Shown here in pieces: positions 31,101 through 41,454 of a stretch of 64,000 nt of DNA. Position 1 is the stretch's first letter, and each line of letters opens with the position of its first letter. The position numbers and the translations under genes were made by a program. Origin of the DNA: Dipteris shenzhenensis (Eukaryota > Polypodiophyta > Polypodiopsida > Gleicheniales); the NCBI GenBank assembly GCA_047967505.1, contig CM106540.1; one strand, 5' to 3'. The notes under the pieces were generated by a model. It made no database searches. It saw only the letters and a program-made list of their open reading frames with translations, and was not told where the DNA came from.

Positions 31101-31508
31101 CATCCCGAAAACCAACGGTCCCTGAGGTATATCTTTTTCACCTCGTAAGACATAAAGCACATCATTCATCTTGAATTGATATATGTGCTTTTTCCAATCA
31201 ATGGCTAGATTCTTCCTAGAATGCCACGCCATACCCAGGGCTATATCTGCATGAGCAAGCTTAGTCATTTCAAAATCAAGCTTCTCAGCATAGTCCTGAA
31301 TACGAAGCTCCAACTGGGTAACCCTTTGGTCCCATACTTCAGTTGAACTTCCATCTGCCATCCTGACTGTATACGCTTAGTCAGATGGGCTAGTCTTTAA
31401 CTTCAGCCTCTTCACGAGCTTGGAGTTAATCACATTGTGCGTTGACGCCGAGTCAAACAACACAATGACATCATGATTGGTCACTTGCCCTTTCATCTTA
31501 ATTAACTC
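28112..31508 (-). pseudogene. Gypsy G1 protease, RT, RNase H, integrase and chromodomain-like end
   Basis: Read leftwards: protease (VIVLFDSASTHNVINSKLV, near 31460, with DSA where DSG is usual), 31361-31026, RT (31165-30137: LCIDYRALNNITVKHRYP, LVMPFGLTNAPATF, LIDDILVFSKS), RNase H (30171-29542), H2C2 and integrase (29520-28112: SMDFIVG, IVSDRDVRFTGYFW, DGQTERVNQILED). The end, LPLSEATWESVYPL, is the chromodomain-type tail of plant chromoviruses. Frames change near 31070, 30150 and 29140. VVNRL replaces the usual VVDRL. Copia B separates it from gag. Inactive. Confidence 0.9.
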
Positions 31509-31513
31509 CGTAT

Positions 31514-31718
31514 TGTTGGGGTAAAGGCACATTGCCACCCCTTTATTAAAGATATGACACCTATGACTGTCTTAAGACAGTCATAGGGTGAAAAACCTAA
31601 TCCTAATAAAACTTAAGAGTTTGTGGTGTGGCTCATCACTTCACACCCACATCTTTTGAGTCTTCTCTCTCTCTCACTCTCCCCGGTTGTACTTCTCTCC
31701 CTCTTTCTTTCCCTCTCA
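31514..31718 (+). repeat. Copia B 5' LTR
   Basis: Starts TGTTGGGGTAAAGGCAC and ends CTTTCCCTCTCA. It contains a perfect 26-bp palindrome at 31561-31586. Confidence 0.97.
31561..31586. repeat. Perfect 26-bp palindrome in the copia B LTR
   Basis: The half-site CTATGACTGTCTT is followed immediately by its reverse complement, with no spacer. The same palindrome is at 37571-37596 in the 3' LTR. It may be a protein-binding dyad or, if transcribed, an RNA hairpin. Confidence 0.95.
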
Positions 31719-33313
31719 ACTGGTATCAGAGCCTATCCCTCCCTCTCCACTCCGGGTCTACCCCCTCCCTCTACCTTCTTCCCTCGGGCCTAGTGCCCTA
31801 GTGGCCAGCAGGGCGGCAGCGCGGGCAGCAGCGCAGGGCAGCGCGGGCAACAGCGCGTGGGCGCAGGCAGCGCGGGCAGCGTGCAGGTGCATGCGTGGGC
31901 GCAGGCAGCGCGCGCAGGCGTCGAGCCGATTCACGCGCCGTACAGTCGTGTACGGACGTACGGCCGTCCGTACAGCCGACTGTACCGTACGGACCGCCGT
32001 ACGGACTGCGACAGGGAGGTGCATTTCGATTTGGAGCTTCGTCAGAGAAGTGCATTTCGAAAAAAAAAAATTCTTTGGATCTGTACCCTGCACAGGTACA
32101 GCAGGTACAGTGGTACTCTGCACAAGTACACAGGTACAGAAAGTACAGCAGGTACTGCAGTTTTTTTTTTGGGAGAAGAAGGAAAAGGAGAGAGAGCACT
32201 CTGCTCTTCATTCCCGGATCATTTTCAGTTCTCAAAACTGTGTGTTGAAGGTACAGCAAGTACCTTCGAGTCCCTCGTGCTTGAGGTGACTAGTACCACA
32301 ATGTGTGGTTGATTGCACAGTTATCTTATTTCGGGAAGGTAATGCCTTGATTTGGCAAAGGACTTTTATGCTTTTGCTGAGTGCAAATCTCAGCTTTTGG
32401 GTGACATTTTCAAAGGGCTTTTGCCTGGAAGCTTATGCAGTGTATACCTTGAGGCAGTGTGGAGCCAGAATGCTCACATTGGTCTTGTTTCCGCAGTGTA
32501 TTCAGTGACATTTCTTGCAGGTCACATTCTGTGTACGACACCTTGAAAAATCTCAATTGAGCCACGCTTGGCCAAGGCACATCGAGTTTACTCGGTCCCT
32601 AACTGTCCATCGTTGACAGTGCTCAAAAGATTTTCTCTTCAGTGTTTGTACGTTGGGATCTGTGTTGTTATTGTGTACACAGGGCTGTTTATGCATTGCA
32701 TTGTCAGGTGAAAGTGCCAGGAGAGCGCTGCATTTTGTATGCTACCTCAGTGTTGAGGTGTGTTTTACTTGGTACAGGTGTCAAATCAAGGGGCTTTAGC
32801 CCAGATTTTGCTTACTTGGGTTACTGTTTGAGATCTTCAGATGCCTTTTATCCCCTTGGCAGAAGGGTGATTGCTTGGGATTTGTCCCATTTTCTGTTGC
32901 AGGTTTGTGACAGGCTGAAGAGTCTGGAGCTTCTTTTTTCAGTGAACAAAACAGTGTATGACAAGTGGTTTATGCATATAAAATCAGTGCAATACCTCAT
33001 CTGAGGTGGGAGAAGTGATCAGGACAGCAGTGTTTTGTGCTTCGTCAGCTGATGATGCACTGTTAAAGCACTTGTGGAACAGCTGCAGCATTCTGAAATT
33101 ACTGTTTTATGCCTATTTGAGCACGGTACAGTGTGTCAGAAGGTACAGTAACTGGAGGGAAATTTTCTGTTTTGCTGCAGATTCTGTTGACAGTAAAATC
33201 AGCACTATTGTGAGTGCTCCTGGCTCTTGATAGAGCAGGTTTTTTCTGAGAAATCAGAACTTTATTCAGTCATTTTCTGACTTACAGGGAGTCAGGAACT
33301 TTCCTTATCTGAT
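31719..33313 (+). promoter_or_regulatory. Copia B leader with primer-binding site and GTAC cluster
   Basis: TGGTATCAGAGC sits two bases after the LTR, the site for priming by initiator-Met tRNA. From 31940 to 32299 there are about 18 GTAC tetramers. The first group is CGTACGG/CCGTACAG and the second AGGTACAG/AAGTACAG. The leader also has a GC-rich GCGCGGGCAGC repeat at about 31810-31915. The remainder, to the gag start, has only short unsupported frames. Confidence 0.65.
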
Positions 33314-36300
33314 ATGGCATCAGGGGGAAGTGAATCTTCAATTCTGAACATAAAAAAATTGGAAGGAGCACACAATTATGCATTATGGGCAGAACAGTGT
33401 TTGAATGTACTTCTGCTAAAGAAGATTTCTAAGCCCATAAGGGTGAAGGGTGTCAAGCCATCTGACATGGCAGATGATGAATGGGAGGAGCTTGATTTGT
33501 CCGCAAGGGCAGCTATCATGCTTACTATTTCTGATACTCTTGTGTTCAATGTTCAGGCTGAAAAGACCTCTTATGGCCTATGGCAGAGGCTAGCAGAGTT
33601 GTATGCCCAAAAGAGTTCAGCCAGTAAGGTTTATTGGTTGAAGAAGCTGGTTGATCTTCGCATGAAGGAAGGTACAACTATGACCTCACACTTGAGTGAG
33701 TTCAATGCCATCTTTACACAGCTGATTGCACAGGGGTTGAACCTTGATGAGGAGTTCAAGGCTACTTTCTTGTTGTGTACCCTCCCTGAGAGTTGGGACA
33801 CATTCAAGACCACCCTATCAAATTCAAATGTCATTCTTATGTATGCTGATGTGGAGAGCTCTCTCCTTATGGAGGAGATGAGCAGGAAGAACAATATGGG
33901 CAGCAAGTCTTCCAATGCTTTGCAGGTACAGGAAAGAGGCAGGACTCAGCAGAAGGGGAGATCTGCTAGTAAGTCCAAATCCCGCAGTCAGTCCCGTGGC
34001 AAAAAGGATATTGAATGCTTTTATTGTGGCAAGAAGGGACATGTAAAGTCTAAGTGCTTCAAGTTTATACGGGATCAGAAAGCCAAGAAGGCTGAGGCAA
34101 AAGATGCAGGCAGTGGAAGCAAAGGCAAAGGCAAGGCCAAGGCAGATGACTTGGATGCAGTGAATGTTGCAGCAGAGGACAGTGACAGTGACAGACATGA
34201 TGTTTTATGCTCTTCTGCTGTAGTTGCACATACTTTGGTTATTGATGGCCATGACATGCACACCTGGCTCTTGGATTCAGGTGCTTCTTTTCATGTTACT
34301 CCTCATAGGGAGTGGTTTACTTCCTACACAGGTACTCATGGAGTTGTTCATCTTGGGAACAACTATGCATGTCAGATTGCAGGGATTGGCAGTATACAGA
34401 TAGTATTCCCTGATGGACGCATATTTATGCTTGATGGTGTTCGCCATGTGCCGCAAATCAAGAAAAATCTGAGTAGCACTGGCTTGTTGGATGACAGTGG
34501 TTACCACACCACATTTGGGGATTCCAAATGGGTGATTACTGATGGCCAAGTTGTAGTGGCTGAGGGTTTTAAGAGTGATACCTTGTACCCTCTTTATGTT
34601 TCCAGTGTAGGTAATCATGTTGTTGCCATAACCGAGCTGCCAAAGGTTTCATTGTGGCATAGTCGGTTGGGACACATGTCCGTTAAAGGAATGCAAGAAC
34701 TGTCACGTTTGGGTTATCTGCCGTCTCTTTCATTTTCAGATTTGCCTACTTGTGATCATTGCATATTTGGCAAGCATTCTATGACTCCTCATAAGAGGAG
34801 AACTCCCCAAAATAGAGCACCGCTTGATCTAGTGCACACTGATTTGTGTGAGATGCCACAGTTATCACTAGGGGGTGCAAAGTATTTCATTACTTTTATT
34901 GATGATGCCACACGCAAAGTGTGGGTCTATTTCTTGAAGCATAAGAGCGAGGCCTTAGATGCTTTCAAGAAGTTTGTCGCTCAAGTTGAGAATCGGACAG
35001 GTCGCAGGCTGAAATGCCTCATATCCGATAATGGGGGTGAGTATGTGTCACATGCTTTTGTGCAGTTTTGCGAAGCTAAGGGCATTAAACAGGAACTCAC
35101 AGCCCCTCATAATGCATCTCAAAATGGTGTAAGTGAGCGGATGAATCGAACTATTCAGGAGAAGGTTCGATGTATGTTGTCTTATGCTGCATTGCCCCAT
35201 GGCTTTTGGGCAGAAGCCGTGCAAACAGCAGTTCACATAATCAACAGGTCGCCTAACAAGGCTTTGGAGTTGAAAGTGCCAGAAGAGGTGTGGTCTGGCA
35301 AGTCACCCTCATATAAGCACTTGCGTGTGTTTGGCTGCGAGTGCTTTGCTCATATACGCAAAGAACTGCGCACCAAACTGGAGCCAAAGTCTTCCAGATG
35401 CATCTTTATGGGTTATGGTGACGAAGGTGAAATGGGGTACAGGTTATGGGATCCCGTCAAACGGAAGATTATGCGCAGTAATGATGTCATCTTTAAAGAG
35501 GATAGTGTACACAAAGAACCCGTGCAACCTGTGGAATACAGAAGGGTTGTTTATGATGATGTCGGACAGCAAAGAATGCCCATTTATATGCAGCAGCAGG
35601 CTGCTGCAGATAACCCTGTTCAAGAGGGTATACAGGCTGAAAATCAGCCAGATAATTTTGCCAATGATGCACCACTGGATATGCCAGCAAATGGGGCTGT
35701 AGAACAGCCAGATATGGTGGTACAGCCACCCGTCATGCATGACGAACAGGCTAGACAGCAGCCTAATCCAGAACATTTTGTTAGGAGGAGCACCCGTGTA
35801 CAACGGCCTCCTGACAGGTTTGTTCCAGGAGCCAATAATGTGGCTGATTTTATTATGCTGACAGATTGTGGTGAGCCTTCCAGCTTCAAGGAAGCTATGG
35901 GAAGGACAGAGAAAAGGAAGTGGGAGAAAGCCATGCAATCTGAAATGGACTCCCTACTTCAAAATGATACATGGGATTTGGTGCAGCTACCTGCAGGCAT
36001 AAAGGTTTTGCCATGCAAGTGGGTTTACAAAGTCAAAGTGGATTCAAATGCTTTACCAAGGTATAAGGCCAGATTGGTTGCCAAGGGATTTAAGCAGGAG
36101 AAGGGCATTGACTTTGATGAGATCTTTTCCCCTGTAGTCAAGATGACTACTTTGAGAGCAGTGTTAGCTCTTGTTGCTCATGAGGACATGGATTTATGTC
36201 AGATGGATGTGAAGACTGCTTTTCTTCACGGAGATCTCCATGATGAGATCTATATGAGTCAGCCAGAGGGATATGCTGTTAAAGGGAAAGAGCAGCTTGT

Positions 36301-37423
36301 GTGTAAGCTCAAGAGGAGCTTGTATGGACTCAAGCAGGCGCCAAGAGAATGGTACAAGAAGTTTGATGCCTTCATGCAGTCCCAAGGGTATCATAGGTGT
36401 GAGACCGATCACTGCTTGTACACCAAACGGGCAAAGGATGGCAGTTTGATGCTACTCATTCTATATGTGGATGACATGCTGATTGCCAGCAAATCTCAGC
36501 AGGAGATTAGTGCTTTGAAGAAGCAACTGCATAAGTCTTTTGACATGAAAGACTTGGGTGATGCAAACCATATTCTTGGCATGCGGATTACTCGAAACAG
36601 GTCCAAGGGACTTTTGTTTCTGTCACGGAAGGAGTACATTGACAAAGTACTGCAGAGGTTTAAAATCGAGGGGGGGAAGTCTATTAGTACCCCGTTGCCT
36701 CCACATTTAAAACTCAGCAGTAGGGACAGCCCCAGATCAGATGATGATAAGGCTGAAATGGCCAAGGTTCCGTATGCATCTGCAGTTGGTTCTTTGATGT
36801 ATGCCATGGTTGCCACTCGTCCGGATATTGCTTTTGCGGTGGGAGTCATCAGCAGGTATATGGCAAATCCAGGCAAGCGGCACTGGGAAGCAGTGAAAGG
36901 TGTCTTGAGGTATCTCAAGGGTACCAAAGACTTGTGCATATGCTATGGTAGGCAGGATGCATTGGTGCATGGTTTTACAGATTCAGACTATGCAGGGAAT
37001 GCAGATAACCGGAAGTCTACTACCGGTTATATTTTCACATTTGTAGGAGGTGCTATATCATGGGTGTCTCGGTTGCAGAAATGCGTTCCACTGTCAACTA
37101 CTGAAGCTGAATATGTTGCAGCCACTGAGGCTTGCAAGGAAGCAATATGGCTTACTCGGCTGGTGGGAGATTTGGGCATTACAGGAGATATGCCAGTTTT
37201 GCATTGTGATAGTCAGAGTGCTATCATGTTGGCAAAGAATCCGGTCTTTCATCAAAAGACCAAGCACATAGATGTGAAATATCATTTCATCAGGGAGGTA
37301 CTGGAAGACAAGCGACTTGAGCTTGTGAAGGTGCATACTGATGATAATCCTGCAGATTTGCTCACTAAGAGCTTGCCTACAGAGCGGTTTGCACATTGCC
37401 GCCACATCATGGGATTAGGATGA
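33314..37423 (+). CDS. Copia B gag-pol polyprotein, intact
   Basis: 1369-residue Ty1/copia polyprotein, the usual size for a plant copia. Approximate order: gag 1-215; basic Ser/Arg stretch; CCHC knuckle CFYCGKKGHVKSKC at about 234; aspartic protease WLLDSGASFHVTPH at about 319; GAG-pre-integrase SLWHSRLGHMSVKGM; integrase with HTDLCE, ISDNGGEYVS and NGVSERMNRT supplying the D, D and E; RT with [20 protein letters not shown] and catalytic YVDDMLIAS at about 1049; RNase H with FTDSDYAGNADNRKSTTGY from about 1220, STTEAEYVAATEA and DSQSAIMLAKNPVFHQKTKH. All catalytic motifs seen are intact. The start ATG GCA TCA lies 1.6 kb after the LTR. Confidence 0.97.
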   Translation: MASGGSESSILNIKKLEGAHNYALWAEQCLNVLLLKKISKPIRVKGVKPSDMADDEWEELDLSARAAIMLTISDTLVFNVQAEKTSYGLWQRLAELYAQKSSASKVYWLKKLVDLRMKEGTTMTSHLSEFNAIFTQLIAQGLNLDEEFKATFLLCTLPESWDTFKTTLSNSNVILMYADVESSLLMEEMSRKNNMGSKSSNALQVQERGRTQQKGRSASKSKSRSQSRGKKDIECFYCGKKGHVKSKCFKFIRDQKAKKAEAKDAGSGSKGKGKAKADDLDAVNVAAEDSDSDRHDVLCSSAVVAHTLVIDGHDMHTWLLDSGASFHVTPHREWFTSYTGTHGVVHLGNNYACQIAGIGSIQIVFPDGRIFMLDGVRHVPQIKKNLSSTGLLDDSGYHTTFGDSKWVITDGQVVVAEGFKSDTLYPLYVSSVGNHVVAITELPKVSLWHSRLGHMSVKGMQELSRLGYLPSLSFSDLPTCDHCIFGKHSMTPHKRRTPQNRAPLDLVHTDLCEMPQLSLGGAKYFITFIDDATRKVWVYFLKHKSEALDAFKKFVAQVENRTGRRLKCLISDNGGEYVSHAFVQFCEAKGIKQELTAPHNASQNGVSERMNRTIQEKVRCMLSYAALPHGFWAEAVQTAVHIINRSPNKALELKVPEEVWSGKSPSYKHLRVFGCECFAHIRKELRTKLEPKSSRCIFMGYGDEGEMGYRLWDPVKRKIMRSNDVIFKEDSVHKEPVQPVEYRRVVYDDVGQQRMPIYMQQQAAADNPVQEGIQAENQPDNFANDAPLDMPANGAVEQPDMVVQPPVMHDEQARQQPNPEHFVRRSTRVQRPPDRFVPGANNVADFIMLTDCGEPSSFKEAMGRTEKRKWEKAMQSEMDSLLQNDTWDLVQLPAGIKVLPCKWVYKVKVDSNALPRYKARLVAKGFKQEKGIDFDEIFSPVVKMTTLRAVLALVAHEDMDLCQMDVKTAFLHGDLHDEIYMSQPEGYAVKGKEQLVCKLKRSLYGLKQAPREWYKKFDAFMQSQGYHRCETDHCLYTKRAKDGSLMLLILYVDDMLIASKSQQEISALKKQLHKSFDMKDLGDANHILGMRITRNRSKGLLFLSRKEYIDKVLQRFKIEGGKSISTPLPPHLKLSSRDSPRSDDDKAEMAKVPYASAVGSLMYAMVATRPDIAFAVGVISRYMANPGKRHWEAVKGVLRYLKGTKDLCICYGRQDALVHGFTDSDYAGNADNRKSTTGYIFTFVGGAISWVSRLQKCVPLSTTEAEYVAATEACKEAIWLTRLVGDLGITGDMPVLHCDSQSAIMLAKNPVFHQKTKHIDVKYHFIREVLEDKRLELVKVHTDDNPADLLTKSLPTERFAHCRHIMGLG

Positions 37424-37523
37424 GACCATTCTTATTTTATGGTCTTGTATACAGTAACTGTATATTGCTGTAATTTTTTATTCTTTTCTCCCCTTTAGGC
37501 ATATTGGCCTTTAGGTGGGAGGT

Positions 37524-37728
37524 TGTTGGGGTAAAGGCACATTGCCACCCCTTTATTAAAGATATGACACCTATGACTGTCTTAAGACAGTCATAGGGTG
37601 AAAAACCTAATCCTAATAAAACTTAAGAGTTTGTGGTGTGGCTCATCACTTCACACCCACATCTTTTGAGTCTTCTCTCTCTCTCACTCTCCCCGGTTGT
37701 ACTTCTCTCCCTCTTTCTTTCCCTCTCA
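37524..37728 (+). repeat. Copia B 3' LTR
   Basis: Identical by eye to 31514-31718, preceded by the TAGGTGGGAGGT polypurine tract and followed by CGTAT. Confidence 0.97.
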
Positions 37729-37733
37729 CGTAT

Positions 37734-39045
37734 CATTAAAGGCTGTATACCCCGTTGTTGCAGGCCTAGATAGGATGTTATCATGTGCACTCGTTACTAG
37801 CTTAGCAACAGACACACATAACAAACAAGGTACTGACCTCTGAGAAGATCCCGCTAGCTGAATCTGCATCTGTTCCGCTCTGGGACTTCCCTCCATTTCC
37901 ACGTCGCATTCTGAGACTACCATCTCAGCCATCCGACGATCCTTATTTCGTGGACAATCCTTCCAGTGATGAGGCTGAAGGCAACCAAAACACAAGCCTT
38001 CTCTCCTTGCTTTTTCTCTTTGCTCTGGGTTTAAGGGAGACTTTGACCAAGCCCGGGCTGCCATTGGTGTTACTTTCCTCTTCACTCCAATGGTGGTACT
38101 TGATTTAAGAACTTCAGTTGGTTTCGCCTGCTTGGCTTGACCACTCGGCTGAGAACCACTCCCTTTACTAATCCACTTCTTCTTAAACCCAGATTTCTTC
38201 TGGTACCCATACTGGGTTCCGACCTGCGCAAACCCACTTGGCCTGCTGCCCTTGGCATCTTCATAGTTCAGGGCTATGGCTATTGCATCATCCAACGTGT
38301 TCGCATACTTAGCGCAAACTTCCATTTTAATCCGATCATTCAATCCAAATATGAAATCTTTCACTTGGATTGATTGAAGTAGGGGTTCATCAACCTTCAT
38401 TACGCTCTCTCGAAACTTATCAGTGTATTTTGCCACTGACAAATTTCTCTGACGAAGGTTTCTATACTGATCCCAAGCTCGGGATGCTTCATCAGGAGGT
38501 AAGAAGTGTTTTCTGAATTCTCTTTTAAACCCCTCCCAGGTAGTGGATGCTATACCATCTTTCTGTTTCTTAATCCACCACCTATCCGCTGCCTCACTAA
38601 ACATGTGGGTGGCCTCGCGGATTTTCTTGATATCATTTCTGATTTCACAAATGGCGAACGCCTCGTCCCATTTGTGTAACCAGGTCTCAATGACATCAGA
38701 ACTATGATCATTCATCCGACCAGAATACTTTTCCGGCCTATAATTGGCAATATTAGGTACTTTAGCCTTCCTAGGCTCGACCGTATGGACACTGGACTCC
38801 AGTTCCATTGGAGCCTTTCCTTTCTCATCTCGAGAAGGTCTGGCAGACATACTGTGTATCACTCTTCTAAGTTCAGACTGCCTTGCATTTGCCTGTAACT
38901 GTTGCGCTAATAACTGCTGCAAGGCATCCTCAAGTAATGCAATCCTGCCAGATAAGGTGTGAACTACTGGGCGCGACACCTGCTGGGTCGGCCAGACTCC
39001 TGACTCTACAGAGTCCATCCTGGAAGCTCCTTCTTCTACTTCCAT
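37734..39045 (-). pseudogene. Gypsy G1 gag, cut by copia B
   Basis: Open from ATG 39045 leftwards to the copia B insertion. It encodes a chromovirus-type gag with the retrotransposon-gag domain (WWIKKQKDGIASTTWEGFKR, YRNLRQRNLSVAKYTDKF, FIFGLNDRIKMEV). A basic stretch and a zinc knuckle of the C-x2-C-x3-H-x4-C type (CFGCLQPHHWKDC) follow. The frame continues across copia B into protease at 31508. The gag itself shows no stop, so G1 gag may have been intact when copia B landed. Confidence 0.88.
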
Positions 39046-39459
39046 TCAGGTCAATGAGTGTTTTGCTTTTTTCTTTTTTTTTTAAATAAATAAACACCGC
39101 TAGAACAATGTATTTACAAACCGACACAATTCCCTATACTAGGGAATACCTACAATCTGACAACTATACTGACTAGGTAATTGACACAGGCATATATCCA
39201 AATACTACAGAAATTCCTGCAAACAAACTGACTTTATCACAAAGGCATATGCACAAGCATAATCTCCCAGATTGCCCACAGGAATTTGAAGAAGTCCCAA
39301 AAATCCCAAGTCTGCTATGTACCCTGCTATGGCATCGAACCTTCATGCAGACTAAATATTCACGAGAACCTCTTCATGCAAGCGGAGCATCAACAAAGAC
39401 TAAGGTCCGGTAAAATAACACAGAATTGACGAAAGCCAAAGAAAGCTCCCTGGTTGTTC
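39046..39459 (-). other. Probable G1 leader, no LTR found
   Basis: AT-rich sequence upstream of G1 gag. Neither a primer-binding site nor a copy of the 28.1-kb LTR was found. G1 seems truncated here, next to LINE B sequence. Confidence 0.4.
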
Positions 39460-40162
39460 GCTCCTGCCATCCGATTTGATACTGTGCCAGATCACGACGC
39501 CGGATATCAACACTCGCAAAATCTGCAACCCCTGGAGTCTTCACGTAGCGCAGATATACCACTTGGAACAGTAAGCGGAGATCTTTGCTTGTCTGTAGCT
39601 CTTTGCGCTCACATCCTTGCAACCCAAACCAGCCCGTTTGCATCAGCTACCTGCTGTGCCACATCAGAGCTCAAAAAACGACGTTTTGGAGCATTAACTA
39701 CCTGCCGTACAGCCCGTCAGAATTCCGTACAGCTGTACGGCCTTGTACGGCCTGTCCCGCCCTGCTCAGGCTGCTGCTGCCAGTTGATTCCCTGCTCCTG
39801 GGTCGTTTTTATGCAAAGTTTTGCTCACGGACTGCATCTATACACTGGTTTTGAGGGCTCTCTGTTCCCCTTTCTCTCATCTTGGGTTTCTGGGTCCTGT
39901 GTACTCTTTTCATCGCTAGAATCTCCCCTCTTTTTCTGAAAAATAGTTCATCTAGGAACTTTTACTGGTTTTTTTCTCCTTTTCTTCTACAGAACTTGTC
40001 TTTTCTTTTCTCTAAATCTCTACATCTCTCTTTCCCCTTCTTCTCCTTGCAAATACACTATTTTCTTCTTCTCTATGGGCTGTTTTTTCTTTTTGGGACT
40101 GTTTTTTCTCTATTATCACATTACAGGTACCTCTTTTTTGGGTTCCATCCTCTTCCGAAGAC
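39460..40162 (+). promoter_or_regulatory. LINE B 5' region with GTAC cluster and pyrimidine-rich tract
   Basis: Four GTAC tetramers in 42 bp (39707-39748), in the contexts CCGTACAG, TCCGTACAG and TGTACGG, the same motif as in the copia leaders. From about 39900 to 40140 the strand is T/C-rich, and ORF1 follows. LINEs carry internal promoters here, but no promoter element was identified. Confidence 0.5.
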
Positions 40163-41398
40163 ATGGCTGAATACTCTTATGAAAAAACTTTTCAAAAGGA
40201 TCGATCAGTTCAATGCAAAAAGCAAAAGCAGGTTGAGGGTCAACATGACCCAGTGCATGATTCAGTTGAAGCACAACTGGTTTATGATGTCATGCATGAA
40301 GGATTTGTAGACACAAGGAAAGCGTGGAAAGACTCTGTTCCTTCGGTTGGTCTCATGGTTGAAGTGGATGAAATTGTGGATCCAGTTAGAGAATATGCCA
40401 AAAATGCAGTTATTTTATTTTTCCCAGGTCGGATGCCACCTGCTGCAGAGGTAGGCAACTGGTTGACCCGCACACTGGCTGGCTCATTTGTTCGAAAGGT
40501 ACACTATGTAGCCAGAGGTTTTTTTGAGGTCATTACGGTAGATGAGATTCACAAACAAATGCTTTTGGAACATTCCCCCCTCTTTTTTGGGCAGCAAATG
40601 GTGCACGTTTTGCCATGGTCTCCCACAAGGGATTTTCAGGCTTTGATCCGACACAAATGTCCGGTCTGGGTTGAAGTTGTAGACTTCCCGCAATGCATGG
40701 CTTCACTTTTGCCTAAAATTGCAACGACTTTAGGCAAAGTGGTTTGCCCACCACGGCCTAATGGCAACTCAAATCGATTTTGCATTCTCTGGGATACTGA
40801 CAATCCCACACCAGAGTCTTATTCAGTGACGATGAACAATGTTGACATGGGAAGTGCTTTTTATAAATTGAAATGGGGATTATTTGCAGGGGCTTGTTTT
40901 GAATGTAAAAAATTTGGGCACATGGCTTCGCAGTGCCCAATGAGTCAGCATAAAATGCCTCCTGCCACTTTGCCTGTTCAGATGCCCACTAAGGATGCTC
41001 CTGCCTCTATTGGGAATAAAAATAGAGGTAATAGACAGTTTTTTGTGAATCAAGATAAAGGCAAAGCTCCAGTGGTTTCAAATCGGACTGCTTCTTCCCC
41101 TTTCCTTCCTGCTATTCAACCCTCAGCAAAAGGACCGAAACCTCCAACTGATGGATGGCAAAGTCCAAGAAAAGTTATTTATGTTCGACGACCTCCACCC
41201 CCTCGCACTTGGAATGGTGCATCTTCTAGTGGAAACTCTCCAGAGATCAATTCAGGAATTGGGATCACATGGGCTGCAGTGACAGCTAGCAGAACCCTCT
41301 TCTCTGAAGAAGAGGTTGCTGCTTTGCTGTCCATTCCTCAGGCGGATGTTTTTTCTCAGGGAAGAGGCCCTGACCCTGAGGTAGAAATGCAGGGTTGA
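40163..41398 (+). CDS. LINE B ORF1, RNA-binding protein
   Basis: 411 residues, open from ATG 40163. The central part (NAVILFFPGRMPPAAEVGNW, MLLEHSPLFFGQQMVHVLPW, WVEVVDFPQ) fits the DUF4283-type ORF1 of plant L1 elements. A CCHC knuckle CFECKKFGHMASQC follows at about residue 251, then a basic Pro-rich tail. Such proteins bind LINE RNA. The stop is 56 bp before the ORF2 start. LINE D carries a related copy at 53150-53871. Confidence 0.88.
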   Translation: MAEYSYEKTFQKDRSVQCKKQKQVEGQHDPVHDSVEAQLVYDVMHEGFVDTRKAWKDSVPSVGLMVEVDEIVDPVREYAKNAVILFFPGRMPPAAEVGNWLTRTLAGSFVRKVHYVARGFFEVITVDEIHKQMLLEHSPLFFGQQMVHVLPWSPTRDFQALIRHKCPVWVEVVDFPQCMASLLPKIATTLGKVVCPPRPNGNSNRFCILWDTDNPTPESYSVTMNNVDMGSAFYKLKWGLFAGACFECKKFGHMASQCPMSQHKMPPATLPVQMPTKDAPASIGNKNRGNRQFFVNQDKGKAPVVSNRTASSPFLPAIQPSAKGPKPPTDGWQSPRKVIYVRRPPPPRTWNGASSSGNSPEINSGIGITWAAVTASRTLFSEEEVAALLSIPQADVFSQGRGPDPEVEMQG

Positions 41399-41454
41399 CA
41401 TCCTGAAGGTTGCTGCTGTACATAGCTGTTTTTCTCCTATAAATATCTATAAAT

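Larger units (their letters stand above)
31514..37728 (+). mobile_element. Copia B: intact Ty1/copia retrotransposon inserted in G1
   Basis: 6215 bp with 205-bp LTRs at 31514-31718 and 37524-37728, identical by eye, and target duplications CGTAT at 31509-31513 and 37729-37733. The primer-binding site TGGTATCAGAGC is at 31721-31732 and the polypurine tract TAGGTGGGAGGT at 37512-37523. One uninterrupted gag-pol frame (33314-37423) follows a leader of about 1.6 kb. Identical LTRs and an open frame mean a recent insertion that may still be able to move. It splits gypsy G1 between gag and protease. Confidence 0.97.

Noticed and set aside
31687-32312. Ala/Arg-rich frames in the copia B leader
   Set aside because: Compositional effect of GCGCGGGCAGC repeats and GTAC motifs between the primer site and gag; nothing domain-like.
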